13,902 nucleotides of DNA from Coriobacteriales bacterium (GCA_031272005.1 JAISUQ010000171.1:1-13902); one strand, 5' to 3'; positions 6,884-12,926 are shown, counted from the stretch's first letter. A program made the numbers and translations. The notes: generated by a model from the letters alone, not told the origin.

Positions 6884-7159
6884 CTAGGCACCGGGGGCCT
6901 TGGGAGCCGAAGGAGCGCCGGGAGCCGCCGGGGCAGCCGGAGCACCGGGAGCGCCTGGGGGCTTGGGGGCACCAGGGGCACCGGGGGCAGCGGGGGCGCC
7001 GGGGGCAGCGCCGTAACCGGCCTGCTCGGCATACTTGGTCAAATCAGCTTTGCAGAACGGGCACTTCTTCATCACCACGCCACCGATGACTTGAAGCTTC
7101 TTGCCGCACTCCGGGCAAACCGGATCCGGCATGTTGGCACCTGCAGGTCTAAAGCACAT
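6884..7159 (-). CDS. Zinc-ribbon protein with Gly-Ala-Pro collagen-like tail, 91 residues
   Basis: The start at 7159 has AGGAGG 5 nt upstream, which supports the first Met (MCFRPAGANM) over Met10. Residues 15-36 form a zinc ribbon, CPEC then CPFC (C15, C18, C33, C36), with an extra Cys at 2. After KADLTKYAEQAGYG the last 43 or so residues are almost only Gly, Ala and Pro, in GAP, GAPG and APAAPG units with two Lys: a low-complexity, probably extended tail. The function is unknown. Such tails can act as flexible linkers or multimerisation segments. It sits 87 nt after the 87-residue gene. Its coding DNA is very G-rich on the template strand. Confidence 0.75.
   Translation of the reverse strand: MCFRPAGANMPDPVCPECGKKLQVIGGVVMKKCPFCKADLTKYAEQAGYGAAPGAPAAPGAPGAPKPPGAPGAPAAPAAPGAPSAPKAPGA
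6957..7005 (+). repeat. Six-run G-tract array (G-quadruplex-forming)
   Basis: Six runs of 4-5 G begin at 6957, 6965, 6975, 6983, 6992 and 7001, separated by 3-5 bases. This easily satisfies the intramolecular G-quadruplex pattern on the plus strand, which is the template strand of the zinc-ribbon gene. It is a by-product of Gly-Ala-Pro codons but could still slow polymerase. Confidence 0.7.
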
Positions 7160-7246
7160 AACTTCCTCCTAGCAATCGAACACGTTAGTATACTTGCAAC
7201 TCTCCCCCCCTGATGAGGAAGACAACCCCGCAAGCGGAGCCTGCAA

Positions 7247-7510
7247 CTACTTGATGGCGACACCACCGATGATGCCAGCGTCGTCAGCCTTCTCGTTGCC
7301 GGACAGGCGGGTGGTCTGATACCCGCGCATCGGCTTGATCATGAAGGACTTCTTGGGCGGCACGTAGAAGATGCCGACCTTGCCGAGGCCGACTTTGTCG
7401 GTGCTCAGCGTAGCATAGATGTCGTCGGGCGTCTTACCGGCAGCCAGCTCGTCGTTGAGCCACTTCTCCTGCTCCTCGGTCGTCAGCTCGATCAACTCAT
7501 CCAAAGTCAT
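7247..7510 (-). CDS. Unrecognised 87-residue protein
   Basis: AAGGAGG lies 8 nt before ATG 7510. The N-terminal half is acidic and helical (TLDELIELTTEEQEKWLNDELAAGKTPDDIYATL). A basic turn KKSFMIKPMRGYQTTRLSG follows, and the end is Gly-rich (DDAGIIGGVAIK). There is no Cys, no membrane helix and no signal peptide. I cannot place it in a family. It is the first gene after the molybdoenzyme and Fe-S pair. A hairpin and a plausible promoter precede it, so it may be expressed at a different level from them. A small accessory subunit or assembly factor is an inference from position only. Confidence 0.75.
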   Translation of the reverse strand: MTLDELIELTTEEQEKWLNDELAAGKTPDDIYATLSTDKVGLGKVGIFYVPPKKSFMIKPMRGYQTTRLSGNEKADDAGIIGGVAIK

Positions 7511-7567
7511 GGCAAACCTCCTTGGTCTGATGAAAGTTCGTCGTCGTGGCTTTGCCCTACACTATAC

Positions 7568-7596
7568 AGCATAGGACAACGGGGGGCTCAGGTCAA
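7568..7596 (-). promoter_or_regulatory. Candidate sigma-70-type promoter for the small-gene cluster
   Basis: On the minus strand, TTGACC (7596-7591) and TATGCT (7573-7568) are separated by exactly 17 nt, 57 nt before the ATG at 7510. The -35 box lies in the loop and inner stem of the hairpin at 7581-7610. It would give the small genes and the OFA carrier a separate start. Confidence 0.4.
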
Positions 7597-7610
7597 AGCC
7601 TAAACCCCCC
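7581..7610 (-). repeat. 12-bp hairpin after the Fe-S subunit gene
   Basis: The minus-strand RNA arm GGGGGGUUUAGG pairs with CCUGAGCCCCCC (two G-U pairs) around a 6-nt loop, 8 nt after the stop at 7619. GUUGUCC follows rather than a U-run, so it fits better as a 3' stabiliser or partial terminator than as a full stop. Confidence 0.6.
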
Positions 7611-7618
7611 AAAAGTAC

Positions 7619-7972
7619 TTACGGGATGATGATGCTCACAGCGCGGCCGAGCTCCAAGGCCCGCTTGGCCATATCCTCCACTGGCCCGTACTCAATGCAC
7701 TTGGCCAGGCAGTGATGCACACAGGACGGCTTCTTACCAGCATCGAGACGTGAGGCGCAGAGATCGCAGAGCTTGGTGGGAATGGGGAAGTTCTTCCACT
7801 CCCAGGCATCCGGATTGCCCTCTTCGAGCTGATAGGGGCCGACTTCCTTGACGACGATACCCGGGGTCTTGGCGATATCGACGTTGAGGTGGTTCTTGCA
7901 GGCCACCTCGCAGGTGTGGCAATTCGAGCAGTACTTGTAGTCAAACAAAAGCGCGTAGCCCTCGTATGCCAT
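7619..7972 (-). CDS. Ferredoxin-like 4Fe-4S dicluster subunit of the molybdoenzyme
   Basis: The 117-residue protein begins at ATG 7972 with AAGGAGG 6 nt upstream. It has nine Cys in two clusters: C15-x2-C18-x2-C21-x3-C25, and C69-x2-C72-x11-C84-x3-C88 with a further C92. This matches the first and last Cys groups of DmsB/PhsB-type electron-transfer subunits in a shortened form with two clusters instead of four. Short versions like this commonly sit beside Coriobacteriia and Desulfitobacterium molybdopterin enzymes. There is no signal peptide or membrane helix. Its start lies 25 nt after the oxidoreductase stop, consistent with one complex. Role: passing electrons between a donor and the catalytic subunit in the cytoplasm (inferred). 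Confidence 0.9.
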   Translation of the reverse strand: MAYEGYALLFDYKYCSNCHTCEVACKNHLNVDIAKTPGIVVKEVGPYQLEEGNPDAWEWKNFPIPTKLCDLCASRLDAGKKPSCVHHCLAKCIEYGPVEDMAKRALELGRAVSIIIP

Positions 7973-7997
7973 TTCTAACCTCCTTAACGGTAGTCTG

Positions 7998-10406
7998 CTA
8001 AATGACGCGGTGGTCGCGATGCAGGTCGGAACGGGTCCAGTCGATCTTCACGCCCTCCTGGGCCTCCAACTCATCGCGCTCCTTGATGATGTCCAACGAC
8101 TTCTTGGGAACCAGGCCGTCCAGGTCGTCAACCTTCTTGATGGAGCAGAAGGTCGACTTGAAGCCGGCGCCGAAGCCCAGCTGGCCGATGTCGAAGTGCG
8201 GGATCATCGTGTTGACGTTGGACTTCCAGACGCCGAACAGGTTGGGCTCCTCGCCGTCCTGCTCCGGATACCACCAGCCGTGGCGGCAGTGGACCACGCG
8301 CGGGTCGACGACGATGGTCAAGTGGGCCTTCTGGCGAGCCTTGCCGAAGGGGTTCTCCACCTCGACCCAGTCGCCTTCCTCGATGCCATACTTGGCGGCC
8401 GTGTCCGGATGGATCTCGATGTCCGGATACTGGCGGAAGAAACGGTTGGTGGGGAACATCCGGTGCTCAGAGTGGAAGGTGTTGTACTCACGGGCGCCGG
8501 AGGTCATCATGTAGGGATACTTCTCGGCCAGCTCGGGATGGCTGACCTGGCTCCAGCGCGGCTCCTCGAAGTAGGGCAGCGGATCCTCGCCCCAGGCCTC
8601 GAACAGTGTGGAGTACAGCTCGATCAAACCGGTGACGGTGTTGAACCCGGGCTCTCCATCGAAGCGCAGCATGCCCTTCTCATACTTGCGATAGTCGTAA
8701 CCGGGCTGGTAAAGGCCAATCTCCTTGAGCTTGTCGAAGTCAAAGCCCAGCTCCGGCTGCAGCTGGTTGGTGAAGAAGGAGTTGACGAACTTGTCGCGGG
8801 TGTCGCCCTCGAAGATGTTCCAGGTCGAGGTGCCGTCCGGGCCGGCGTTGTTCAAACGCTTGCCGAACTCGATGCAGATCTCGACGTCGGACTTGGTCTC
8901 GCCCACACGCAGGGCCTCGTTCATGGCACCCAAGAACACGGTGTTGCGGCCGTAGTGGGTAATGACGATGCCGTCATGCTCGGCGACGGTCGGCAGCGGC
9001 AGGAAGACGTCGGCGGCGGCCATCGCCGTGGGGGTCATGACCAGGTCCTGGACGACGTTGAAGTCGGTGCGCAGGAAGGCGTCATGCCAACGGGTGGGGG
9101 CAGCCGAACAGGTGGGGGCCAACAGGTTGGAGCTGTTGAACCAGATCATGTGGATCTTGTAGGGCTTGTCGGTCTCCAGGGTATCCAGGGTGAAGTCGGG
9201 ATGGGTGGTGGCCATGGCGTTGGAGAGGGCCGGATACTCGGTGGAGCCGAGGCGCTTGTCCCAGAGCTCGGGGGCCAGGTCCTTGCGGGTCTCCATGCGC
9301 CACTTGCCCAGCAGCGAGGACGGCGGGCCTAAGGTCAGGCCGCCGGGGATGTCGATGTTGCCGGTGATGGCCTGCAGGGCGATGGTGATGTGTCCCACCT
9401 GGGTGCCGTTGGGATTCTGGTCTACGGCCAGGCCCCAGGCGATGGAGACGGGCTTTTGGGCCATCAGACGGGCGACCTTGCGGATCTGCTCGGCGGGAGC
9501 CCAGGTCATCTCCTCCACCTTTTCGGGCGGGTATTCCTTGCAGCGCTCGGCGAACTCGTCAAAGCCGAAGCACCAGTTCTCCACGAAGTCGTGGTCGTAG
9601 AGGTCTTCCTCGATGATCACGTTGGCCAGACCGAGGCCGATGGCGGCGTCGGTACCCGGCTTGATCAGCAGGTTGACGTTGCCCTCACAGGCGCCCAGCC
9701 AGGTAACGCGGGGGTCGATCATGATGACCTTGGTGCCCAACTTCATCATGTCGATGATGGCATGGCCAAACAGGCCGTCCGGGTTGGACGGCAGCGGGTT
9801 CTTGCCCCAGCAGACCACGTACTTGGGCAGCTCGAACTCCGGGTTGTCGAAGCGATCCTCGAAGTAACCGGCGTAGTCGATCTCGGGATAGCCGGCGCCG
9901 AGGATGTAGTCGGTGATCGAGCAGCGCGGGCCGTAGCATGACCAACCGCTCTGCCCATAGCAGACGTTGGGGGTCTGCAGGGTGGAGAAGCCCAACGGAT
10001 AATAATAGATGCAGGCTTCGCGGCCGGTGCCACCAAAGACCAGGATGGACTCGGCGCCGTACTTCTCCTTCATCTCGTTGACCTTGCCGCAGACCAGATC
10101 GAAGGCCTCATCCCAGGAGATGCGCTCCCACTTGTCCTTGCCGCGGTCTTTGGGGTCGCGCTTCATCGGATAGACGATGCGCTTGTCGGAGTGTACGATC
10201 TCCGGCAGGTTCAGGGCGCGCAGGCACAGGCGCCCCTGGGTAATGGTGTGCTCCTCGTCGCCTTCGACGTCGATGAGCTTGCCATCCTTGACAGTCAGCC
10301 ACATGCCGCAGCCCACCGGGTGGTCACCTGGGGGCGACCAACAGGTGGAACGGATGCTGACCGAACCGTCCGGGTTCTCGCGTCTCCACTCTTTACTCAT
10401 TGCCAT
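7998..10406 (-). CDS. Molybdopterin-dependent oxidoreductase catalytic subunit (DMSO reductase superfamily)
   Basis: The protein has 802 residues starting MAMSKEWRRENP. AAGGAGG 8 nt before ATG 10406 rules out the Met 11 codons upstream. The N-terminal Fe-S motif is C22-x6-H29-x3-C33-x27-C61, with His in place of the usual second Cys. The bis-MGD domains follow: ERISWDEAFDLV near 94-105, and CYGPR with C157 at the place of the Mo/W-ligating Cys or Sec of formate dehydrogenases. The C-terminal dinucleotide-binding domain is about 630-760 (SEHRMFP, EEGDWVEVENPFGKARQK, HGWWYPEQDGEEPNLFGVW), and a charged tail follows. There is no Tat signal, so it should be cytoplasmic. It pairs with the next gene. 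Gut Coriobacteriia relatives include catechol dehydroxylases, which are usually longer and Tat-exported. An aromatic or other small organic substrate is inferred from the transporter, not seen. Confidence 0.93.
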   Translation of the reverse strand: MAMSKEWRRENPDGSVSIRSTCWSPPGDHPVGCGMWLTVKDGKLIDVEGDEEHTITQGRLCLRALNLPEIVHSDKRIVYPMKRDPKDRGKDKWERISWDEAFDLVCGKVNEMKEKYGAESILVFGGTGREACIYYYPLGFSTLQTPNVCYGQSGWSCYGPRCSITDYILGAGYPEIDYAGYFEDRFDNPEFELPKYVVCWGKNPLPSNPDGLFGHAIIDMMKLGTKVIMIDPRVTWLGACEGNVNLLIKPGTDAAIGLGLANVIIEEDLYDHDFVENWCFGFDEFAERCKEYPPEKVEEMTWAPAEQIRKVARLMAQKPVSIAWGLAVDQNPNGTQVGHITIALQAITGNIDIPGGLTLGPPSSLLGKWRMETRKDLAPELWDKRLGSTEYPALSNAMATTHPDFTLDTLETDKPYKIHMIWFNSSNLLAPTCSAAPTRWHDAFLRTDFNVVQDLVMTPTAMAAADVFLPLPTVAEHDGIVITHYGRNTVFLGAMNEALRVGETKSDVEICIEFGKRLNNAGPDGTSTWNIFEGDTRDKFVNSFFTNQLQPELGFDFDKLKEIGLYQPGYDYRKYEKGMLRFDGEPGFNTVTGLIELYSTLFEAWGEDPLPYFEEPRWSQVSHPELAEKYPYMMTSGAREYNTFHSEHRMFPTNRFFRQYPDIEIHPDTAAKYGIEEGDWVEVENPFGKARQKAHLTIVVDPRVVHCRHGWWYPEQDGEEPNLFGVWKSNVNTMIPHFDIGQLGFGAGFKSTFCSIKKVDDLDGLVPKKSLDIIKERDELEAQEGVKIDWTRSDLHRDHRVI

Positions 10407-10448
10407 AACGTATACCTCCTTAAAGTAATGTTCTGGCACTCGTTTCCG

Positions 10449-10487
10449 ACAGCCAGCGCCCGCCCCCCCCAGGGAGGCGCTGGCTGT
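10449..10487 (-). repeat. 12-bp perfect hairpin between the 75-residue gene and the molybdoenzyme
   Basis: ACAGCCAGCGCC at 10449-10460 is the exact reverse complement of 10476-10487. The 15-nt loop includes a run of eight C (G in the transcript). It stands 43 nt before the molybdoenzyme start and 27 nt after the previous stop, with no U-tract following, so it is a candidate 5' stabiliser of the catalytic-subunit mRNA. Confidence 0.6.
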
Positions 10488-10514
10488 TACTACCTTTGGT
10501 GCTGCCCAGCCAAA

Positions 10515-10742
10515 CTACTTCTTATTGCCGTTGATGATCTCAATGCCGGCGAAGATGAAGAAGTGGATGAAGGGCAAAGCCAGGGCCAGGCCCATCAGGG
10601 GCAGGCGAAGGGCCGTGTATGTGTCCTTGGCATCGCCAGTAAAGCCAGCGGAGGCCAACGGCAGGATGACGCAGGCAATCAGCATGTAAGCCAGGATGAC
10701 CATCATGATCCAGAAGGCTGCGCTGCTTTCTTTCTTTTCCAT
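10515..10742 (-). CDS. Small two-helix membrane protein, 75 residues
   Basis: The ATG at 10742 follows GGGAGG, and the stop of the MFS gene falls within that ribosome-binding region (13-nt gap), so the two are tightly linked. A charged MEKKESS start precedes TM1 (about 10-32) and TM2 (about 45-70), joined by a short polar loop GFTGDAKDTYTAL. The end is NGNKK. Both termini are probably cytoplasmic, by the positive-inside rule. I know no family for it. Its place suggests a partner of the aromatic-acid-type carrier, or a link between carrier and enzyme. A small membrane anchor for the soluble molybdoenzyme is an alternative, though it lacks the His ligands of a cytochrome b. Confidence 0.8.
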   Translation of the reverse strand: MEKKESSAAFWIMMVILAYMLIACVILPLASAGFTGDAKDTYTALRLPLMGLALALPFIHFFIFAGIEIINGNKK

Positions 10743-10755
10743 TGTGCTACCTCCC

Positions 10756-12336
10756 TTAGGACTTCACAGCTTCGGTGACCAGGGTGTCGAGGTCCTTACC
10801 ACTGGTCTCCTTGCGGACAAAGACGATGGTGCAGATGACGCCGATAGCCGCCGGAATCAACAGCAGGAACATGATCTTGTTCCAGTCGGCACCACCCTCG
10901 GCAGTCTTGAAGGCCGCCGTGGCCGTAATGGCCGCAAAGACGATAGGTGCCGCCGCGCCACCAAAGCGAGCAAAGGCCTGGCACCAGGACACGCCGGTGT
11001 TGCGAACCTGGGTGGGATAGCTCTCGGGCATCAGCGGCTGGACGCCGGTGATGGCGAAGTTCATGGCGAAGCCGATGAAGAAGAACAGGAACATGCAGTA
11101 GGCAAACTTATCCGGGCCGACCGTCAGGGCAAAGACGACCACCGCCAGAGCCGTGAACAGCCAGGCAAAGACAAGTGTGCGTTTGCGTCCGAACTTATCC
11201 GAAAGGAAGCCGACCGTGACGTTGGAACAGATAGCTGCGACGTTGTTGAAGGTCTGCATGGCCGAGGCATCAGTTGAAGAATAGCCAAAGCCGGTCATCA
11301 TCGGAATCATCCAGGGATTGAGGCCGTAGACGAAGACCTGCCCGATGAAGTACATGGTCCAGATGGCGGCAGTAGCCACGATGAACTTCTTGGTGAACAG
11401 CACCTTGGGGTTGGCCGAGGCCACCTTGGGCGGAACAACCAGATTCTCAGCTTCCAACTTGGCGCCAATGTCGATACCGCTTTGCTTGACCAGGTCGTTG
11501 AGGCGCTCGATGGCCTTATCCTTCTGGCCGGAATTGGCATACCAGTGCGGGGTCTCCTTCATGAAGATGCCAAGCAGGACGCCGTAGATTACCGGCAGGG
11601 CACCAATCAGGTAACCCACGCGCCAGTTTTGAGTCATCGCCGGGGTCTGCAGTCCATCAGCACCGGTGAGCGAGAAGGTCTCACTCATAGCTGCTGAGGC
11701 AAAGGGAATGGCGATGGGATCGGAGATGCTGTTCAGGGTAGTGACAACGACGCCGGCCAACACCCAGCCGACGACCATGAAGGCCATACCGAAGGTGACG
11801 AAGATACCGCGGTTCTTGGACGGGATGGTCTCGGAGAAGCAGGTGGTGACCACCGGGATGCAGGAGCCTACGCCCAAGCCGGCGATGACGCGGGTGGCAG
11901 CGTAGAAGGTGAAGTCGGTGCAGTAGGCCTGGGGCAGAGTAAACAGACCGTAGAAGATGATGGCGATGGTCAGCGTCTTCTTGCGCCCGATCTTGTCGGA
12001 GATGATACCGCCCAGAGCGCCGCCGATGACCATACCCAACAGGCTCCAGGTGGAAATGGAGCTACCCAGCGCACCTAACGATGCAGCGCCAACGGATGGA
12101 TCCTTGGCACTTGCAGCAACAACGGCGATGGAGCCATCCACCGGGTTGGAGCCGCTGAGGAAATGCTGCAGCGTGTAGGCCACACCGGATGTGGTCTGGC
12201 TGGCGACCATGAAGTCGTAGCCGTCGAAAATCATCGCAAAGCCCAGGAAAACGAACATAATCCAAGTGAACTTGTTGATGCCCAGACTGTCGATGACGTC
12301 TGAGACGGTGAACTTCTGACCCTCTTTGATACTCAT
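10756..12336 (-). CDS. MFS transporter, aromatic acid:H+ symporter (AAHS)-like
   Basis: The protein has 526 residues from ATG 12336, with GGAGGG a tight 3-4 nt upstream. It has about 12 helices with MFS signatures: the TM1 motif DGYD at 38-41, loop 2-3 GGIISDKIGRKK (109-120), R149 in TM4 (ATRVIAGLGVG), the matching loop 8-9 DKFGRKR at 380-386, and MPESYPTQVRNTG at 436-448. DGxD in TM1 is the hallmark of PcaK-type carriers for hydroxybenzoates and related aromatic acids. It is longer than usual AAHS members (about 450) because of extra segments near 58-88 and 203-236. It heads the operon and should import the substrate by proton symport (inferred). Sugar-porter-like or metabolite:H+ symporter families are the alternative. 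Confidence 0.87.
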   Translation of the reverse strand: MSIKEGQKFTVSDVIDSLGINKFTWIMFVFLGFAMIFDGYDFMVASQTTSGVAYTLQHFLSGSNPVDGSIAVVAASAKDPSVGAASLGALGSSISTWSLLGMVIGGALGGIISDKIGRKKTLTIAIIFYGLFTLPQAYCTDFTFYAATRVIAGLGVGSCIPVVTTCFSETIPSKNRGIFVTFGMAFMVVGWVLAGVVVTTLNSISDPIAIPFASAAMSETFSLTGADGLQTPAMTQNWRVGYLIGALPVIYGVLLGIFMKETPHWYANSGQKDKAIERLNDLVKQSGIDIGAKLEAENLVVPPKVASANPKVLFTKKFIVATAAIWTMYFIGQVFVYGLNPWMIPMMTGFGYSSTDASAMQTFNNVAAICSNVTVGFLSDKFGRKRTLVFAWLFTALAVVVFALTVGPDKFAYCMFLFFFIGFAMNFAITGVQPLMPESYPTQVRNTGVSWCQAFARFGGAAAPIVFAAITATAAFKTAEGGADWNKIMFLLLIPAAIGVICTIVFVRKETSGKDLDTLVTEAVKS

Positions 12337-12370
12337 TATCCCTCCAATACTTAGACTCGATGTCTGACCG

Positions 12371-12425
12371 GCAACCTGCGGGATGCAAGGTTGCTCGGCT
12401 GCCTGTCTCGCGGGATGAGCGAGAC
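12371..12425 (-). promoter_or_regulatory. Tandem hairpins in the operon leader with a shared loop
   Basis: Two 7-bp stems, GCAACCT/AGGTTGC (12371-12377 with 12388-12394) and GTCTCGC/GCGAGAC (12405-12411 with 12419-12425), both place the 8-mer GCGGGATG (plus strand) in and at the edge of the loop. In the transcript the shared loop reads CAUCCCGC. They lie 35-89 nt before the MFS start. They could be an RNA-binding site or paired DNA operator half-sites. Confidence 0.45.
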
Positions 12426-12464
12426 TGTCCTGCTGTATGGCCGTTCGTGGGACGTGATGCGAGG

Positions 12465-12470
12465 ATTATG
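12465..12470 (-). promoter_or_regulatory. Candidate -10 element of the molybdoenzyme operon
   Basis: CATAAT on the minus strand matches TATAAT in five of six positions, and no recognisable -35 box lies upstream. This suggests an activator-dependent promoter. The nearest GTCATAA copy would overlap the -35 region, and the predicted leader is about 120 nt. Confidence 0.35.
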
Positions 12471-12490
12471 CGTTGCGCCCGTGGCGGGAG

Positions 12491-12596
12491 TGTCATAAGA
12501 GCGATAACAAACTCCCCTTTTTGGAGTCATAACCGGAGTTTGATTTCCGGTTTGTTAAAATCCCCTAACGAATTCGGCGCCTTTTTCGAGTCATAA
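12491..12596. promoter_or_regulatory. GTCATAA repeat array in the divergent control region
   Basis: GTCATAA occurs at 12492-12498, 12526-12532 and 12590-12596. The last two belong to 17-base direct repeats, CCTTTTT[G/C]GAGTCATAA at 12516-12532 and 12580-12596, with one mismatch. Each is followed by a small inverted repeat (AACCGGA/TCCGGTT after the first, CTGG/CCAG after the second). An 8-base inverted repeat, CAAACTCC/GGAGTTTG, spans 12508-12542. This is probably an operator zone for the divergent regulator. Confidence 0.5.
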
Positions 12597-12710
12597 TCTG
12601 GTGTTGATTCGACTTCCAGTTTTGCTGGTAGCGAGCCAGTTTTTAGGCCCTCGGGTTTTCAACTCCAAAAAATCTGGAATTTCTCTTGGCGGCTTTGCTA
12701 GAATATCGCC

Positions 12711-12917
12711 ACTCTGTGATCTGCCTTGAGCAGAGTCCTGTCTGAATGGCTGTGGGACGCTTACTGACGGACTTCACTGTGAGGCAGAAGGAGGTGTCGA
12801 AAACTCAATAATAACATCGGGCTTACTATTTGTTTAACAGATGGCATGTGAGTTGTTGTAAATTTATGGAGAAATGGGGATTTGAGAGCCGCCAGTGCTG
12901 GCGGCTCTCTCCTTTTG
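12711..12917 (+). ncRNA. Candidate structured leader or small RNA ending at an intrinsic terminator
   Basis: An extended -10 (TGC TAGAAT at 12696-12704) precedes a stretch that can fold as TCTGCCT (12720-12726) with AGGCAGA (12782-12788). This encloses GAGTCC-T-GTC (12733-12742) paired with GACGGACTT (12766-12774). A local hairpin TCTGC/GCAGA (12720-12724 with 12730-12734) competes with it. The stretch ends at the terminator at 12884-12917. It could be a free small RNA or a regulatory leader of the downstream gene. No known RNA family was recognised. Confidence 0.35.
12884..12917 (+). terminator. Strong intrinsic terminator upstream of the regulator gene
   Basis: GAGAGCCGCCA (12884-12894) pairs perfectly with TGGCGGCTCTC (12899-12909) around GTGC, followed by TCCTTTTG. 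No complete protein gene precedes it on this strand, so it ends either a small RNA or an attenuated leader. On the minus strand the T-tract is poor. Confidence 0.8.
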
Positions 12918-12926
12918 TGGTAGAAT
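12918..12926 (+). promoter_or_regulatory. Candidate extended -10 promoter for the regulator gene
   Basis: TGG TAGAAT directly after the terminator gives an extended -10 element with no clear -35. A start near 12933 would leave a leader of about 48 nt before the GTG at 12981. Confidence 0.4.

Noticed and set aside
7187..7192. TATACT as a promoter for the zinc-ribbon gene
   Set aside because: Good -10 but no -35 at 16-18 nt and no extended -10; too common a match to claim.
8010..9332. Long plus-strand open frame of 440 codons
   Set aside because: Antisense shadow of the molybdoenzyme gene caused by high GC; low-complexity Val/Gly/Leu composition and no ribosome site.
7998..10406. Pyrogallol-phloroglucinol transhydroxylase large subunit
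   Set aside because: That enzyme lacks an N-terminal Fe-S Cys motif and its partner is larger; here the motif is present and the partner has 117 residues.
12371..12425. Tandem hairpins as an ANTAR target
   Set aside because: ANTAR sites have 6-nt loops with A at 1 and G at 4; these loops are 7 and 10 nt with other bases.
12360..12596. 78-codon open frame in the divergent region
   Set aside because: It covers the operator repeats and hairpins, lacks a ribosome site and has non-protein-like composition.
12750..12760. CTGTGGGACGC, similar to a stretch of the cyclic-di-GMP-I riboswitch
   Set aside because: The upstream GGGCAAACC element and the tetraloop-receptor parts are missing; the match is too short.
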